In this document: positions 45,472 to 53,943 of the stretch, one piece after another | Position numbering within the stretch: position 1 is the stretch's first letter | Layout of the letters: each line of letters opens with the position of its first letter | Origin: an uncultured Draconibacterium sp. | GTDB lineage: Bacteria; Bacteroidota; Bacteroidia; Bacteroidales; Prolixibacteraceae | Reading direction: 5' to 3' | Length of the DNA stretch: 64,000 nt | NCBI RefSeq assembly: GCF_963674925.1 | Contig: NZ_OY771649.1 | Coordinates: 1,550,001 to 1,614,000 of the forward strand | Translations under genes and position numbers: made by a program | The notes under the pieces: model-generated | The model's input: only the letters and a program-made list of their open reading frames with translations | The model's database searches: none | What the model was told of the DNA's origin: nothing

Positions 45472-46443
45472 TTGCGAATTTCACCCAAAATATTTGTTTG
45501 TTGTATCCTGATGTTTTCAGGATGGATGAGTCGTGCGCAAAACGAAACTTACCTGCTGCCTTTTGATAACCGGATTGAACTAAATCCTGCACTTGCCGGA
45601 TTAAACAAGAACAGTTCGTATCACACCGGAAATCAGTATTCGCATCTAAACAGCGAAGAAACATATAATCTCTTTTATGCCTCGTGGGATGCGTATTCCA
45701 ACAAGTTAAAGGGAGGTGTGGCCCTGAATTTCAGCCAGGGAATGCTTAGCAAACAAAACATTACCACCACATCGCTTGGCTTCTTCTATTCCGGTTTCCC
45801 CATAAAAATTAACGACAGCAAAATACTTTTGACTGCCGGAACTGACGTGGTTTCAGCAACCAAACACTGGGGAGTTGCATTTCTCAACAATATAATCCCC
45901 CACGACAACGATGCACTTGTCGAGCAGGGAGAATCTTTTTTTCGCTATTATATATTCAAACCAAGGTTTGGGTTTCTATGGACCAACAACTCCTTACACA
46001 TTGGGTTAACATCAACCGTATTGCATACCAGAAATGTTGCCTATAGTTTGATAGAACCGACAACAACATTGGGCTATACACTGTATATTTCGAAAAAGAT
46101 GGACAACAGAGTGCGCGACCTTTACTCCAAGCCTTTTGAAATGTCGCCGGAACTGGTTGTTTTCTATCGCGAAGAAGTCACTATTGCACGACTGCGCTTA
46201 CTTGCGGAATATACAGATAAAACATGGGGTGCTTTCGTTCAAAACGACTTTACCAACCATATTACTACCCTGGGAGGAACATTTGGATACCGACATAATT
46301 TTATGCGCTTTAACCTTAATGCAGGGATGGGAATACCGGGCATTTCTGATTATACTGCCTTTACATGCGAGCTTTCGTTACATATTATTGTTCCGCCTTT
46401 TAGCCATTCAAAATATAATCCCTGGGCACCTGCAAAAAACTAA
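45472..46443 (+). CDS. PorP/SprF-family outer-membrane protein
   Basis: A 323-residue beta-rich outer-membrane protein of the PorP/SprF family, whose members help export or anchor type B T9SS cargo. A signal peptide (RISPKIFVCCILMFSGWMSRAQ) requires the TTG codon at 45472: an in-frame TAA lies three codons upstream and the next ATG falls inside the signal. The motifs NRIELNPALAGL and the repeated beta strands support the family. It lies next to a second PorP/SprF gene and close to a type B C-terminal-domain protein. Confidence 0.8.
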   Translation: MRISPKIFVCCILMFSGWMSRAQNETYLLPFDNRIELNPALAGLNKNSSYHTGNQYSHLNSEETYNLFYASWDAYSNKLKGGVALNFSQGMLSKQNITTTSLGFFYSGFPIKINDSKILLTAGTDVVSATKHWGVAFLNNIIPHDNDALVEQGESFFRYYIFKPRFGFLWTNNSLHIGLTSTVLHTRNVAYSLIEPTTTLGYTLYISKKMDNRVRDLYSKPFEMSPELVVFYREEVTIARLRLLAEYTDKTWGAFVQNDFTNHITTLGGTFGYRHNFMRFNLNAGMGIPGISDYTAFTCELSLHIIVPPFSHSKYNPWAPAKN

Positions 46444-46544
46444 TTCACATCATCACTATCTCTTTCACATAAAATATTTTAAAATCGATCCCATGTTAAT
46501 TTGATTTTGTATTTTCACGACTCATTTTAATCGGGAAAAATTTA

Positions 46545-47525
46545 ATGTACTTCAAAAAACTTCTACTTGCATTGCTTGTATTGCCATGTGCAGTTTTTGC
46601 TCAGGATCCCGGTTACTCGCAGTTTTTTGCTAATCCACTTCACTTAAATCCGGCTTTTGCGGGAACAACCGAGCTTCCCCGGATGGTTATAAATTACCGA
46701 AACCAGTGGCCGCAAAAAGGCAATTCGTTTACCACCTATTCCCTTTCATACGACTTCCTTTTGAAAAAACGTAATGCCGGAATTGGATTTCAGGCTTATC
46801 ACGATCGCGAACCAAATAATATAATCACAACAAGTGCTGCTACTGCAACGTATTCTTACCATCTTCAATTGGGGTTGGAAAGTTTTATGACGCTGGGATT
46901 AAATGCAGGCCTTGTCCGGAAACAATTCGATACAAATGGGTTGATATTCCCGTCAGAGATCGATCAGCTCACAGGAGTTGTTTCAGGTTCATCCGGTGCC
47001 AACCTTTACGAAGGGAGCAAAAGCTATCCCGACTTTGCCATTGGAGCAGTGGGACAACACCGCCAGGTATTTTGGGGAGCCAGTCTGCATCATTTAACCA
47101 CACCCGACGAGTCGATCCACGAAGGAGACCATAAGGGGAAAGTACCAATGAAAATTACGGTACATGCCGGTACCCGATTGCATAAGTTTCATCACGCTTT
47201 ATTGTCGAGGCGTTTTACACTTTCGCCAAATATACTTTACCAGCAACAGGGCTCGTTTAAGCAGCTTAATCTTGGAATTTATATGATTGAAAAATCAGTT
47301 TTGTTTGGAGCTTGGTTCAGGAATAACATTGACACACGACCTGACGCTATAATCGCCTTAATCGGCTTTGCACGCGAGAAATTCCAGTTCGGATACAGTT
47401 TCGACTATACCCTGTCTGAACTTTCCAATTACAGCTATGGATCGCATGAATTATCACTTACATTTTTTATTGGAGCCAAAGGAGAAAATAAAATCAGAAA
47501 CAAACTGCTTATTCCCATGCTTTAG
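46545..47525 (+). CDS. PorP/SprF-family outer-membrane protein
   Basis: A 326-residue protein with a clear signal peptide ending VFAQ20 and the hallmark start DPGYSQFFANPLHLNPAFAGT followed by INYRNQWP. Beta-strand repeats continue to the C terminus. PorP/SprF proteins are outer-membrane partners of T9SS-secreted proteins such as the adhesin SprB. The gene ends by overlapping, tail to tail, a small frame on the minus strand. The likely partner is the lectin/PKD protein encoded at 47849-50095. Confidence 0.93.
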   Translation: MYFKKLLLALLVLPCAVFAQDPGYSQFFANPLHLNPAFAGTTELPRMVINYRNQWPQKGNSFTTYSLSYDFLLKKRNAGIGFQAYHDREPNNIITTSAATATYSYHLQLGLESFMTLGLNAGLVRKQFDTNGLIFPSEIDQLTGVVSGSSGANLYEGSKSYPDFAIGAVGQHRQVFWGASLHHLTTPDESIHEGDHKGKVPMKITVHAGTRLHKFHHALLSRRFTLSPNILYQQQGSFKQLNLGIYMIEKSVLFGAWFRNNIDTRPDAIIALIGFAREKFQFGYSFDYTLSELSNYSYGSHELSLTFFIGAKGENKIRNKLLIPML

Positions 47526-47682
47526 CTTTTTCACTGAATTTTTCTTCATCGTGGTTTAGTTCCCATGGCACAACAAAATGTTCTTCAGTGTGAAAATTGT
47601 GTTGTTTTCTCATCGGCGGATACTCATTGAATACACGATATTCTCTTTCGGAGTAGGAACTAAATTTAAATTTACGCATCAT
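47509..47682 (-). CDS. Small charged protein of 57 residues, tentative
   Basis: An open frame from ATG 47682 to TAA 47509: rich in Glu, Lys, Phe and His (SERE, EEHF, HDEEKF), no membrane span, no known motif. It overlaps the 3' end of the PorP/SprF gene by 17 bp on the opposite strand. An inverted repeat lies upstream. Support is its amino-acid composition and the otherwise empty gap; it may be spurious. Confidence 0.45.
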   Translation of the reverse strand: MMRKFKFSSYSEREYRVFNEYPPMRKQHNFHTEEHFVVPWELNHDEEKFSEKAKAWE

Positions 47683-47731
47683 CTTTTCTTGGTTTTTTCA
47701 TGTTACTTCACAATATAAAATCGTACTCCCT

Positions 47732-47771
47732 CGTATAAAAAATCAATTTTGGGACAACAGTTGTTTATACG
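47732..47771. other. Inverted repeat upstream of the small frame
   Basis: Perfect 8-bp arms CGTATAAA and TTTATACG with a 24-base spacer, 50-90 bases before the ATG at 47682. It could be an operator or a weak RNA structure. No further evidence. Confidence 0.35.
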
Positions 47772-47848
47772 ATTTGATGAAAGTAAAAGATACTAAGAAA
47801 GCAGATGAAAATCAATAAATTTAACACATTTTAGTGCAATCGATTGTA

Positions 47849-50095
47849 TCAGAACAAGAGGGTTATATTGCCTTTTTGTTTGTGCGAACCGCCCATAAAA
47901 TCGTTATATTCCAAAACCCAGGTGTACATTCCAGAAGGAGCAAAGTTTCCATTGCTCATTGTTCCATCCCAGCCTTGCTCCTGCGTGTTTGTTTCAAACA
48001 CAAGTTCGCCCCACCGATTAAAAATCACAAGATTGTATCCATCGGGCACAACGCCTTCGGCATACAATCTAAACTCCTGATCTCCCGGCAAGGTAGCATT
48101 GGGCGAAAAAGCCGTTGGCGGATTTATTTTATCAAAAACAACACTTACCTGTTTTACGATGGTATCGGCACAACCGAAGCTGTTACCGACCTCAAGCGTC
48201 ATATTATAAACCCCCATGGCATTGTAGCGATGTACAGGTTCCGTTTCGTAGGAAATAGTGCTGTCGCCAAAATTCCAGAAATAGACTGTGCCCGCGTGAG
48301 AGGTATTGGTAAAATTCACGTAAGGATCAGTAATCAAAACTTCCTTCGGAGAAAAATCAAATCCGGCGATTGGTACAGGATATACTTTTACCAGGCTATC
48401 ATAAACAGCTGTATTTTCGCATCCGTTAATATCGAGCACTGTAAGGCTGATATCGAAAGTTTTACGCACATCATCCGGATTAAGAAATTTATGATTTGGG
48501 TTTTCATCGTCAGAAGTGCTCCCATCATCAAAATTCCACAAATACGACTCGGCCGGTTTACTGGTGTTTACTGAAAACTCGGTAATTAGCGGTGAACAAC
48601 CTTCCTCGTTTTCAACCGATACAATAATATTAGGTTTTACTTTTACCTCCAGCGCCAACGATGAGTCGATACATCCCTGCTCATTTACTTTCAATGCTAC
48701 TGAACGGTCAATATTTTCAAATCCCAGCGGAATGGTAACACTATCTAATCCAATTCCTGATTCAAATTCAGCATCGTTGTAATACCAGGTAAATGCTGCT
48801 TCTTCAACGTCTTCACCGGAGTATGACAGCTGAAGATTGTAGCCGTAGCACTCGTCTTCATCGAGATTGAAAATTGCTTTAGGCTGGTTGTGAAACTCAA
48901 ACATTACCGTATCAATGTACGGACAGCTCGCCTCATCGATAGTATTCAACTGAAAATAATATTTGCCATAATCTTTAACCGTGATTCTTGGCTTAGTGGT
49001 TAAACCATTATCGACCGTAACCGTTGCATCCAAAGGAATTAGTTCTACCAGCGGATCAGAATCCTGAAAGATCAATTCAACAGTAGCCGACATTGTTCCG
49101 CAAAACAGTGTTTGTACTTTGGTGTAATCCAGTTCCGGGCGTTTGCTTTCGCGTACTTCGATATATGCTGTAGCCGACAATTGTAATTTAAGATTTTCCA
49201 TACCGCCAAACTCCACCACATATCCCTGAGGGTAATAATAACCTTCAGGATTATTTTTATCTCCCTCGTCAGAAAGATCATTCCACGATCTTGCTTTACT
49301 GTCAGGGGATACAACCATGTGCGCATAATCTTCATCATCCCCCCACGATTTTTGCACATTATTGGGTTCTCCGTAATTCCAGTAGGCAAACCCAAATGCG
49401 GTACCATTGGAAGTGCCCCTCCAGAAAAGTGTTCCTGCCTCGGGTCCGGTTTTCCAGTACCAATCCCCTTCCTTATCGGCATCGCTTCCACCTATCCAGC
49501 CAACGCCGTCAATTTTCGAATAAATAAAATCGTTTTCTACACTGGAAGTAATTGTAGCCAAATAGCCCTGAAGTCCATAATAAGTCATTTTTTCGGCTTC
49601 TGTTTTGGCTACTGTCCATCGGATTCCACGTTTGGCAATATATTGGTAAAAATGTTCGGTAGCCGGTAAATAATCAGCATCAAGCAAGCCAATTGCAAAT
49701 TCTCTGGTGCCAACACTTCTTGTTCCACTCTGATTAAAATAAAACACTTTTGATATGGCTTCCCGGTATTGTTCATCGGTACCCACACCACTTATCTCCA
49801 GGGTGCCCTTCGAGTCATTCCAATTGTACTTTAAGGATGGGACAAGGTCATAACCCAGCTTGTCCTCTCCTCTCTCGTAGTTTACAATCGATACCTGCAT
49901 TCCTTTATCTGCGGCATCAATCTGAATATTCTGCAAAGAAATATTACGGGCTACATAAACCGAGTCGGAGCAATAAACAATCGGTTCAGTGTCGGTATTC
50001 TCAATTACCGGCACTTCGGTTTGCCCCAAAACAAAACCGGTACTTCCCAGAAACCACAAAAGAACGCCAAGAAATACCGGTTTTATTTTTATCAT
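47849..50095 (-). CDS. T9SS type B secreted protein with C-type lectin and PKD domains
   Basis: A 748-residue secreted protein. After a signal peptide (to about 24) and an N-terminal beta region, a C-type lectin-like domain covers about 145-297. Its EPN (243-245) and WND (271-273) motifs are the calcium and sugar ligands of mannose-type C-type lectins. Several Ig/PKD-like domains follow (about 395-640, including SYLWNFDDGS and VYFWNFGDS). The end (about 660-748) is the gliding-motility-type C-terminal domain: PTAFSPNATLPGD, YNLVIFNRWGELVFET, GWDG. This tail directs export by the type IX system. It is probably a surface adhesin that binds glycans, near two PorP/SprF genes. Confidence 0.9.
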   Translation of the reverse strand: MIKIKPVFLGVLLWFLGSTGFVLGQTEVPVIENTDTEPIVYCSDSVYVARNISLQNIQIDAADKGMQVSIVNYERGEDKLGYDLVPSLKYNWNDSKGTLEISGVGTDEQYREAISKVFYFNQSGTRSVGTREFAIGLLDADYLPATEHFYQYIAKRGIRWTVAKTEAEKMTYYGLQGYLATITSSVENDFIYSKIDGVGWIGGSDADKEGDWYWKTGPEAGTLFWRGTSNGTAFGFAYWNYGEPNNVQKSWGDDEDYAHMVVSPDSKARSWNDLSDEGDKNNPEGYYYPQGYVVEFGGMENLKLQLSATAYIEVRESKRPELDYTKVQTLFCGTMSATVELIFQDSDPLVELIPLDATVTVDNGLTTKPRITVKDYGKYYFQLNTIDEASCPYIDTVMFEFHNQPKAIFNLDEDECYGYNLQLSYSGEDVEEAAFTWYYNDAEFESGIGLDSVTIPLGFENIDRSVALKVNEQGCIDSSLALEVKVKPNIIVSVENEEGCSPLITEFSVNTSKPAESYLWNFDDGSTSDDENPNHKFLNPDDVRKTFDISLTVLDINGCENTAVYDSLVKVYPVPIAGFDFSPKEVLITDPYVNFTNTSHAGTVYFWNFGDSTISYETEPVHRYNAMGVYNMTLEVGNSFGCADTIVKQVSVVFDKINPPTAFSPNATLPGDQEFRLYAEGVVPDGYNLVIFNRWGELVFETNTQEQGWDGTMSNGNFAPSGMYTWVLEYNDFMGGSHKQKGNITLLF

Positions 50096-50106
50096 CTTAC
50101 AAAAGA

Positions 50107-51096
50107 TTATTTTCTGTTCGAGAAATATTTCATGAATTGTGAGCGTTCGTAAACCATCGGATCGGGAATGTTTTTATACGATAGACGACCTCTGAAATCT
50201 TCTATCTTTTTAAAGTTCCACTTCTTCATAAAAGCGGTTAAATCGTCTAACATTCCGGTAACAACTTGCGCACCATTAACATACAGCGTAGAACAAAGTT
50301 GTGCTACCTGTGCACCGGCCAGCAACTGTTTAATTACTGCATCGCCATCATGAATTCCGGTTGAGGCGGCAATATCCAAATGCGTAACCGACGATGAAAC
50401 AATACCCACCCAGCGTAACGAACGACGCAAATCGGATGGAGAACTAAACACTTCGGAGGCTACCAGCTCCAGTTTCTCCAGGTTGATATCAGGCTCGTAA
50501 AAACGGTTAAACATCACCACACCGGCAGCACCATTGGCTTTTAGCTTGTCGGCCATGCCAATAATATTACTGTGGTTTAAACCAAACTTCACCGAAACAG
50601 GAATACTCACTTCGCTTTTTACCTTTTCAAGAACATCAAGATAAAGCTGTTCGATCATTCCCGGCTTTTCATGACGATCAGTTGGCAAATAGAAAATATT
50701 CAGTTCGATCGCATCAGCACCGGCTTCTTCAAAATCTTTGGCAAAAGTGGTCCACTCTTTCGACGACACACAATTTATACTGGCAATAATCGGCACATCA
50801 ACAGCTTCTTTTGCTTTTTTTACCAGCTCCAGGTGTTTGGTTACCGTATTGTCGCGCATGTAATTTTTGATGTAATCTTCGGCCTCGGGGTAGCCAACAT
50901 TCTGCTGGTCTTTAGCCAGCATATTGGTCACCTCGTTGTTTATCTGCTCCTCGAATATCGATTTAAGCACGATAGCACCAATACCGGCGTCGGCAAGTTC
51001 TTTAATTTTTTCAACCGAACTGGTTAGTCCCGAACTGGCGGCAACCAAAGGATTTTTCAGCTTTAGTCCGAGGTATGTAGTCTCTAAATTTGCCAT
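50107..51096 (-). CDS. Dihydroorotate dehydrogenase-like FMN oxidoreductase
   Basis: A 329-residue TIM-barrel protein of the PyrD family. Visible are LGLKLKNPLVAASSGLT at the start, SINCVSS (about 107-113) at the catalytic loop, the substrate-binding ELNIFYLPTD, VKFGLNHSN and the FMN-phosphate region LLAGAQVAQLCSTLYVNG. The sequence is diverged from true PyrD, for example in the missing ELN.SCPN pattern, so it may be an amino-acid- or pyrimidine-related oxidoreductase rather than the pyrimidine enzyme. Single gene, 11 bp upstream of the lectin protein gene on the same strand. Confidence 0.88.
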   Translation of the reverse strand: MANLETTYLGLKLKNPLVAASSGLTSSVEKIKELADAGIGAIVLKSIFEEQINNEVTNMLAKDQQNVGYPEAEDYIKNYMRDNTVTKHLELVKKAKEAVDVPIIASINCVSSKEWTTFAKDFEEAGADAIELNIFYLPTDRHEKPGMIEQLYLDVLEKVKSEVSIPVSVKFGLNHSNIIGMADKLKANGAAGVVMFNRFYEPDINLEKLELVASEVFSSPSDLRRSLRWVGIVSSSVTHLDIAASTGIHDGDAVIKQLLAGAQVAQLCSTLYVNGAQVVTGMLDDLTAFMKKWNFKKIEDFRGRLSYKNIPDPMVYERSQFMKYFSNRK

Positions 51097-51187
51097 AATA
51101 AAAGTTTAAAGTTTGCAGTACAGCTTTCAAGGTAGAAATAATTTCGTGCCTTTACCCGCTGTCCTTATTTCAATAAATCTGTCTGTT

Positions 51188-51856
51188 TCAATAATTCCGT
51201 GCTCCAAAAATATTACTTCCCACACGAATCATCGTGCTCCCTTCGTTAATGGCCATGGGATAATCGCCTGACATGCCCATTGAAATCTCGGTAAAAAATT
51301 TGGAATCGGAAAAGTATTTATTTTTCAGTGAATTAAAAATACTTCTTAACATGCGAAATTCATTCCGAACCTGATCTTTATCGTCAGTGTATGTTGCCAT
51401 TCCCATCACTCCAACAACCCGTACCTTTGTAAGCTGTTTAAACGCATCGGACGACAATAAAACATCGGCCTCATCAAGCGACAAACCAAACTTGGTGAGC
51501 TCTTCGGCAATATGAAACTGAAGTAATACATCGATTACCCGATTGTTTTTAATGGCCTCTTTATTGATGGTTTTTAAGAGTTTAATGGAATCTACACCGT
51601 GAATAAGCGAAATGAAAGGAGCAATATATTTTACCTTGTTGGATTGCGGATGACCAATAAAATGCCACTCGATATCTTTGGGCAGTTCTTCGTATTTTTT
51701 GGTTAAATCCTGCACTTTGTTTTCGCCAAAAATGCGTTGACCAGCGTTGTAGGCTTCCAAAATATCCCCGTTAGGTTTTGTTTTTGAAACAGCGACCAGA
51801 CGTACATTCTCAGGCAAACTTTCTGTAATTTCTTTTATATTTTTCCCAATATCCAT
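51188..51856 (-). CDS. yggS: YggS/PROSC-family PLP-binding protein
   Basis: A 222-residue pyridoxal-phosphate-binding barrel protein, from ATG 51856; a longer frame begins upstream but adds a non-conserved leader. The PLP lysine lies in VRLVAVSKTKP (about residue 25), followed by FGENKVQDL and WHFIGHPQSNKVK, hallmarks of the family. The end carries MGMSGDYPMAINEGSTMIRVGSNIFG. These proteins maintain PLP balance rather than catalyse a known reaction. It is divergent from the pabB gene. Confidence 0.94.
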   Translation of the reverse strand: MDIGKNIKEITESLPENVRLVAVSKTKPNGDILEAYNAGQRIFGENKVQDLTKKYEELPKDIEWHFIGHPQSNKVKYIAPFISLIHGVDSIKLLKTINKEAIKNNRVIDVLLQFHIAEELTKFGLSLDEADVLLSSDAFKQLTKVRVVGVMGMATYTDDKDQVRNEFRMLRSIFNSLKNKYFSDSKFFTEISMGMSGDYPMAINEGSTMIRVGSNIFGARNY

Positions 51857-51968
51857 TCCTCGCACGAATTTGACGTAAAAATAGAAATAAAGTTGGAAAC
51901 CCTTCAATTATCGCGGTTCAAAGTTGAAACAGAAAGTATCGCGCTTTTTAATATTTTTGCAGCACAGC

Positions 51969-52946
51969 ATGAAAGAAAGCAAAACGATAATAGCGGAAAT
52001 GAATGAACTGGGCCGCAGGAACGAGGCCTTTGTTTTTGTGATCGATTTTGACGGCACAAAAGCAAAGCTCTTCAGGCTCGACGAAACGGACAAAATATGG
52101 TGGCAGGCAAATAATCGATCGAATTATGCCCGGCCAACAACTGAAAATAAAGAAATAGAATGGGAAACTGAACCGGTTTCATTCAGCCATTATAAAAAGG
52201 GATTTGATCTTGTTCAGCATCACATTCACAACGGCGATACCTATTTGCTGAATTACACGCAGCCAACAAGGGTAAGAACCAACCTCTCGCCGGAAGAGAT
52301 CTTTCACCACAGCGAGGCCCGCTATAAGGTGCTGCTGAAAGATGAGTTTGTATGTTTTTCGCCCGAGCGATTTGTGCAGATCGATGCCGGAAAAATTTCA
52401 TCGTACCCCATGAAAGGAACGATGGACGCTTCGTTGCCGAATGCTAAGGAACGTATTTTGAACGACTCGAAAGAACTGGCCGAGCATAATACAATTGTAG
52501 ACTTGATTAGAAACGACCTGAGCCTGGTGGCTAAAAATGTAACGGTTGAAAAATTTCGTTACCTCGAGCGGCTAAAAACCAACCAGCGCGATTTGTGGCA
52601 GGTGAGTTCGAAAATAAGTGGTGATCTGCCCAAAAACTACACGGAGCAAATTGGCGATATTATATTTAAAATGCTGCCCGCCGGATCGATTTGTGGTGCG
52701 CCAAAAAAGAAAACCGTGGAGATTATTAAAGCGGCCGAAAATTACGCCCGTGGTTTTTACACAGGCATTTTTGGCTATTTCGACGGACACAATCTCGACA
52801 GTTGTGTGTTGATTCGCTACATTGAAACGCATGGTGACGAGTTGATATACAAAAGCGGTGGCGGAATAACTTTTTTAAGCAATGCCGAAAGCGAATATGA
52901 AGAGCTGGTGAAGAAGGTTTATATTCCGGTTTTTAGGAAAGATTGA
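51969..52946 (+). CDS. pabB: Aminodeoxychorismate synthase component I (PabB), short form
   Basis: Chorismate-binding enzyme of 325 residues from ATG 51969; it would make aminodeoxychorismate for folate synthesis. It has only the catalytic domain (about 450 residues are usual in Proteobacteria). Motifs: SYPMKGTMD with the catalytic lysine, HNTIVDLIRNDLS, LPAGSICGAPKKKTVEII, GFYTGIFGYFDG and KSGGGITFLSNAESEYEE. The pabC-like gene follows 200 bp downstream. The amidotransferase partner is not in the window. Confidence 0.92.
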   Translation: MKESKTIIAEMNELGRRNEAFVFVIDFDGTKAKLFRLDETDKIWWQANNRSNYARPTTENKEIEWETEPVSFSHYKKGFDLVQHHIHNGDTYLLNYTQPTRVRTNLSPEEIFHHSEARYKVLLKDEFVCFSPERFVQIDAGKISSYPMKGTMDASLPNAKERILNDSKELAEHNTIVDLIRNDLSLVAKNVTVEKFRYLERLKTNQRDLWQVSSKISGDLPKNYTEQIGDIIFKMLPAGSICGAPKKKTVEIIKAAENYARGFYTGIFGYFDGHNLDSCVLIRYIETHGDELIYKSGGGITFLSNAESEYEELVKKVYIPVFRKD

Positions 52947-52976
52947 GAAGAGATTGATGGAAGAATGCTTCAACAG

Positions 52977-53017
52977 ATAAATTGTTGAATTGAAAAACTG
53001 ATAAATTGTAGAATTGT
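52977..53017 (+). repeat. Short direct repeat upstream of the heptad array
   Basis: GATAAATTGTTGAATTG at 52977-52993 recurs with one change at 53001-53017, a 24-base offset. It directly precedes the 7-bp array in the gap between pabB and pabC. Confidence 0.6.
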
Positions 53018-53022
53018 TACGT

Positions 53023-53142
53023 TGCCTACTGCTATTTGGCAATTGCCTATTACTCGTAACTCGGGGCTCGTAGCTCGTAGCTAGTAACTTGAAGCTTGTA
53101 ACTTGAAGCTAGTAACTTGATACTCGCGGCTCGTAGCTAAAA
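53023..53142 (+). repeat. Degenerate 7-bp tandem array, about 17 units
   Basis: The sequence divides into consecutive 7-base units without a phase break: TTGCCTA, CTGCTAT, TTGGCAA, then units of the form TA-G/A-CTCG, TAGCTAG, TAACTTG, AAGCTTG. In the second part (53052-53142) the consensus is RCTNGWA over 13 units. It ends 5 bases before the pabC ATG. Confidence 0.75.
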
Positions 53143-53147
53143 AAACT

Positions 53148-53768
53148 ATGCAATTACTTGAAACCATAAAATGTAAAGACGGGAGACTGTATAATTTGGA
53201 ATATCACCAGGCGCGGTTTGATGTGGCGCGGATGAAATACTTTCCAAATGCGCCAAAGCTAAAGCTTGAAGAGCTAATTCTAATTCCGGAGACCTGCAAA
53301 GAAGGGCTTTTCCGCTGCCGCGTAGTTTATGCCGAACAGGTGGAAAAGATCGAATTTCTGCCTCACCAATATCGTTCTATCGATAGTATCCGTCTGATTG
53401 TAGACAACAACATTGAATACGGAAGCAAATACACCGACCGTGAACAATTACAGCATTTGTTTGAGCTGCGCGGCGATTGCGACGATATCCTCATCGTACA
53501 AAACAATTGTATTACCGACAGTTTTACTGCTAATCCTATTTTTTTCGATGGTCAGAAATGGTGGACACCCGACACTCCCCTGCTTCCCGGAACACAACGT
53601 GCCCGTTTACTTGCCGAAAACAAAATTTCGGTTTGCCGCATTACCGTTAACGACCTAAACAACTACCAAAAAATTGGTTTGATAAATGCCCTTCAGAATA
53701 TGGACGACATGCCGGTGTTGCCGATTGAAAGGATTAGAAATAATCCTTCATTCAACCAAAATGGCTAA
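53148..53768 (+). CDS. pabC: Aminotransferase class IV, aminodeoxychorismate lyase-like (PabC)
   Basis: A 206-residue PLP enzyme of fold type IV, expected to release p-aminobenzoate from aminodeoxychorismate. Recognisable segments are LLETIKCKDGRLYNLEYHQARFD, the lysine in EYGSKYTDR (about residue 94), and ILIVQNNCITDSFTANPIFFDGQKWWTPDTPLLPGTQRARLL, the canonical class IV stretch. It is shorter than most PabC proteins (about 270). The position after pabB supports the role. A degenerate 7-bp array occupies its leader. Confidence 0.85.
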   Translation: MQLLETIKCKDGRLYNLEYHQARFDVARMKYFPNAPKLKLEELILIPETCKEGLFRCRVVYAEQVEKIEFLPHQYRSIDSIRLIVDNNIEYGSKYTDREQLQHLFELRGDCDDILIVQNNCITDSFTANPIFFDGQKWWTPDTPLLPGTQRARLLAENKISVCRITVNDLNNYQKIGLINALQNMDDMPVLPIERIRNNPSFNQNG

Positions 53769-53891
53769 AACTAAAACCGTATTTTATCTTTTTTTATCGA
53801 ATACGCCCCAATACTTATTCTGGGTCAAAACATCAACTGGTACAAAATGAAACTGCTTAATTCAATCAGCATTCTGATTTAAAAGTAAAAA

Positions 53892-53917
53892 AGCCCGGAA
53901 ATTTAATTCCGAGCCTT
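53892..53917 (-). terminator. Rho-independent terminator of the carboxylesterase gene
   Basis: On the minus strand GGCTCGGAA pairs with TTCCGGGCT with one mismatch and a 6-base loop, followed by TTTTTTACTTTT. It lies about 30 bp after the stop at 53944. Confidence 0.8.
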
Positions 53918-53943
53918 TCATCTATATAGAATTCAACTTCAAA

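Noticed and set aside
53023..53142. CRISPR array
   Set aside because: The units are 7 bp, degenerate and contiguous, with no spacers and no cas genes nearby.
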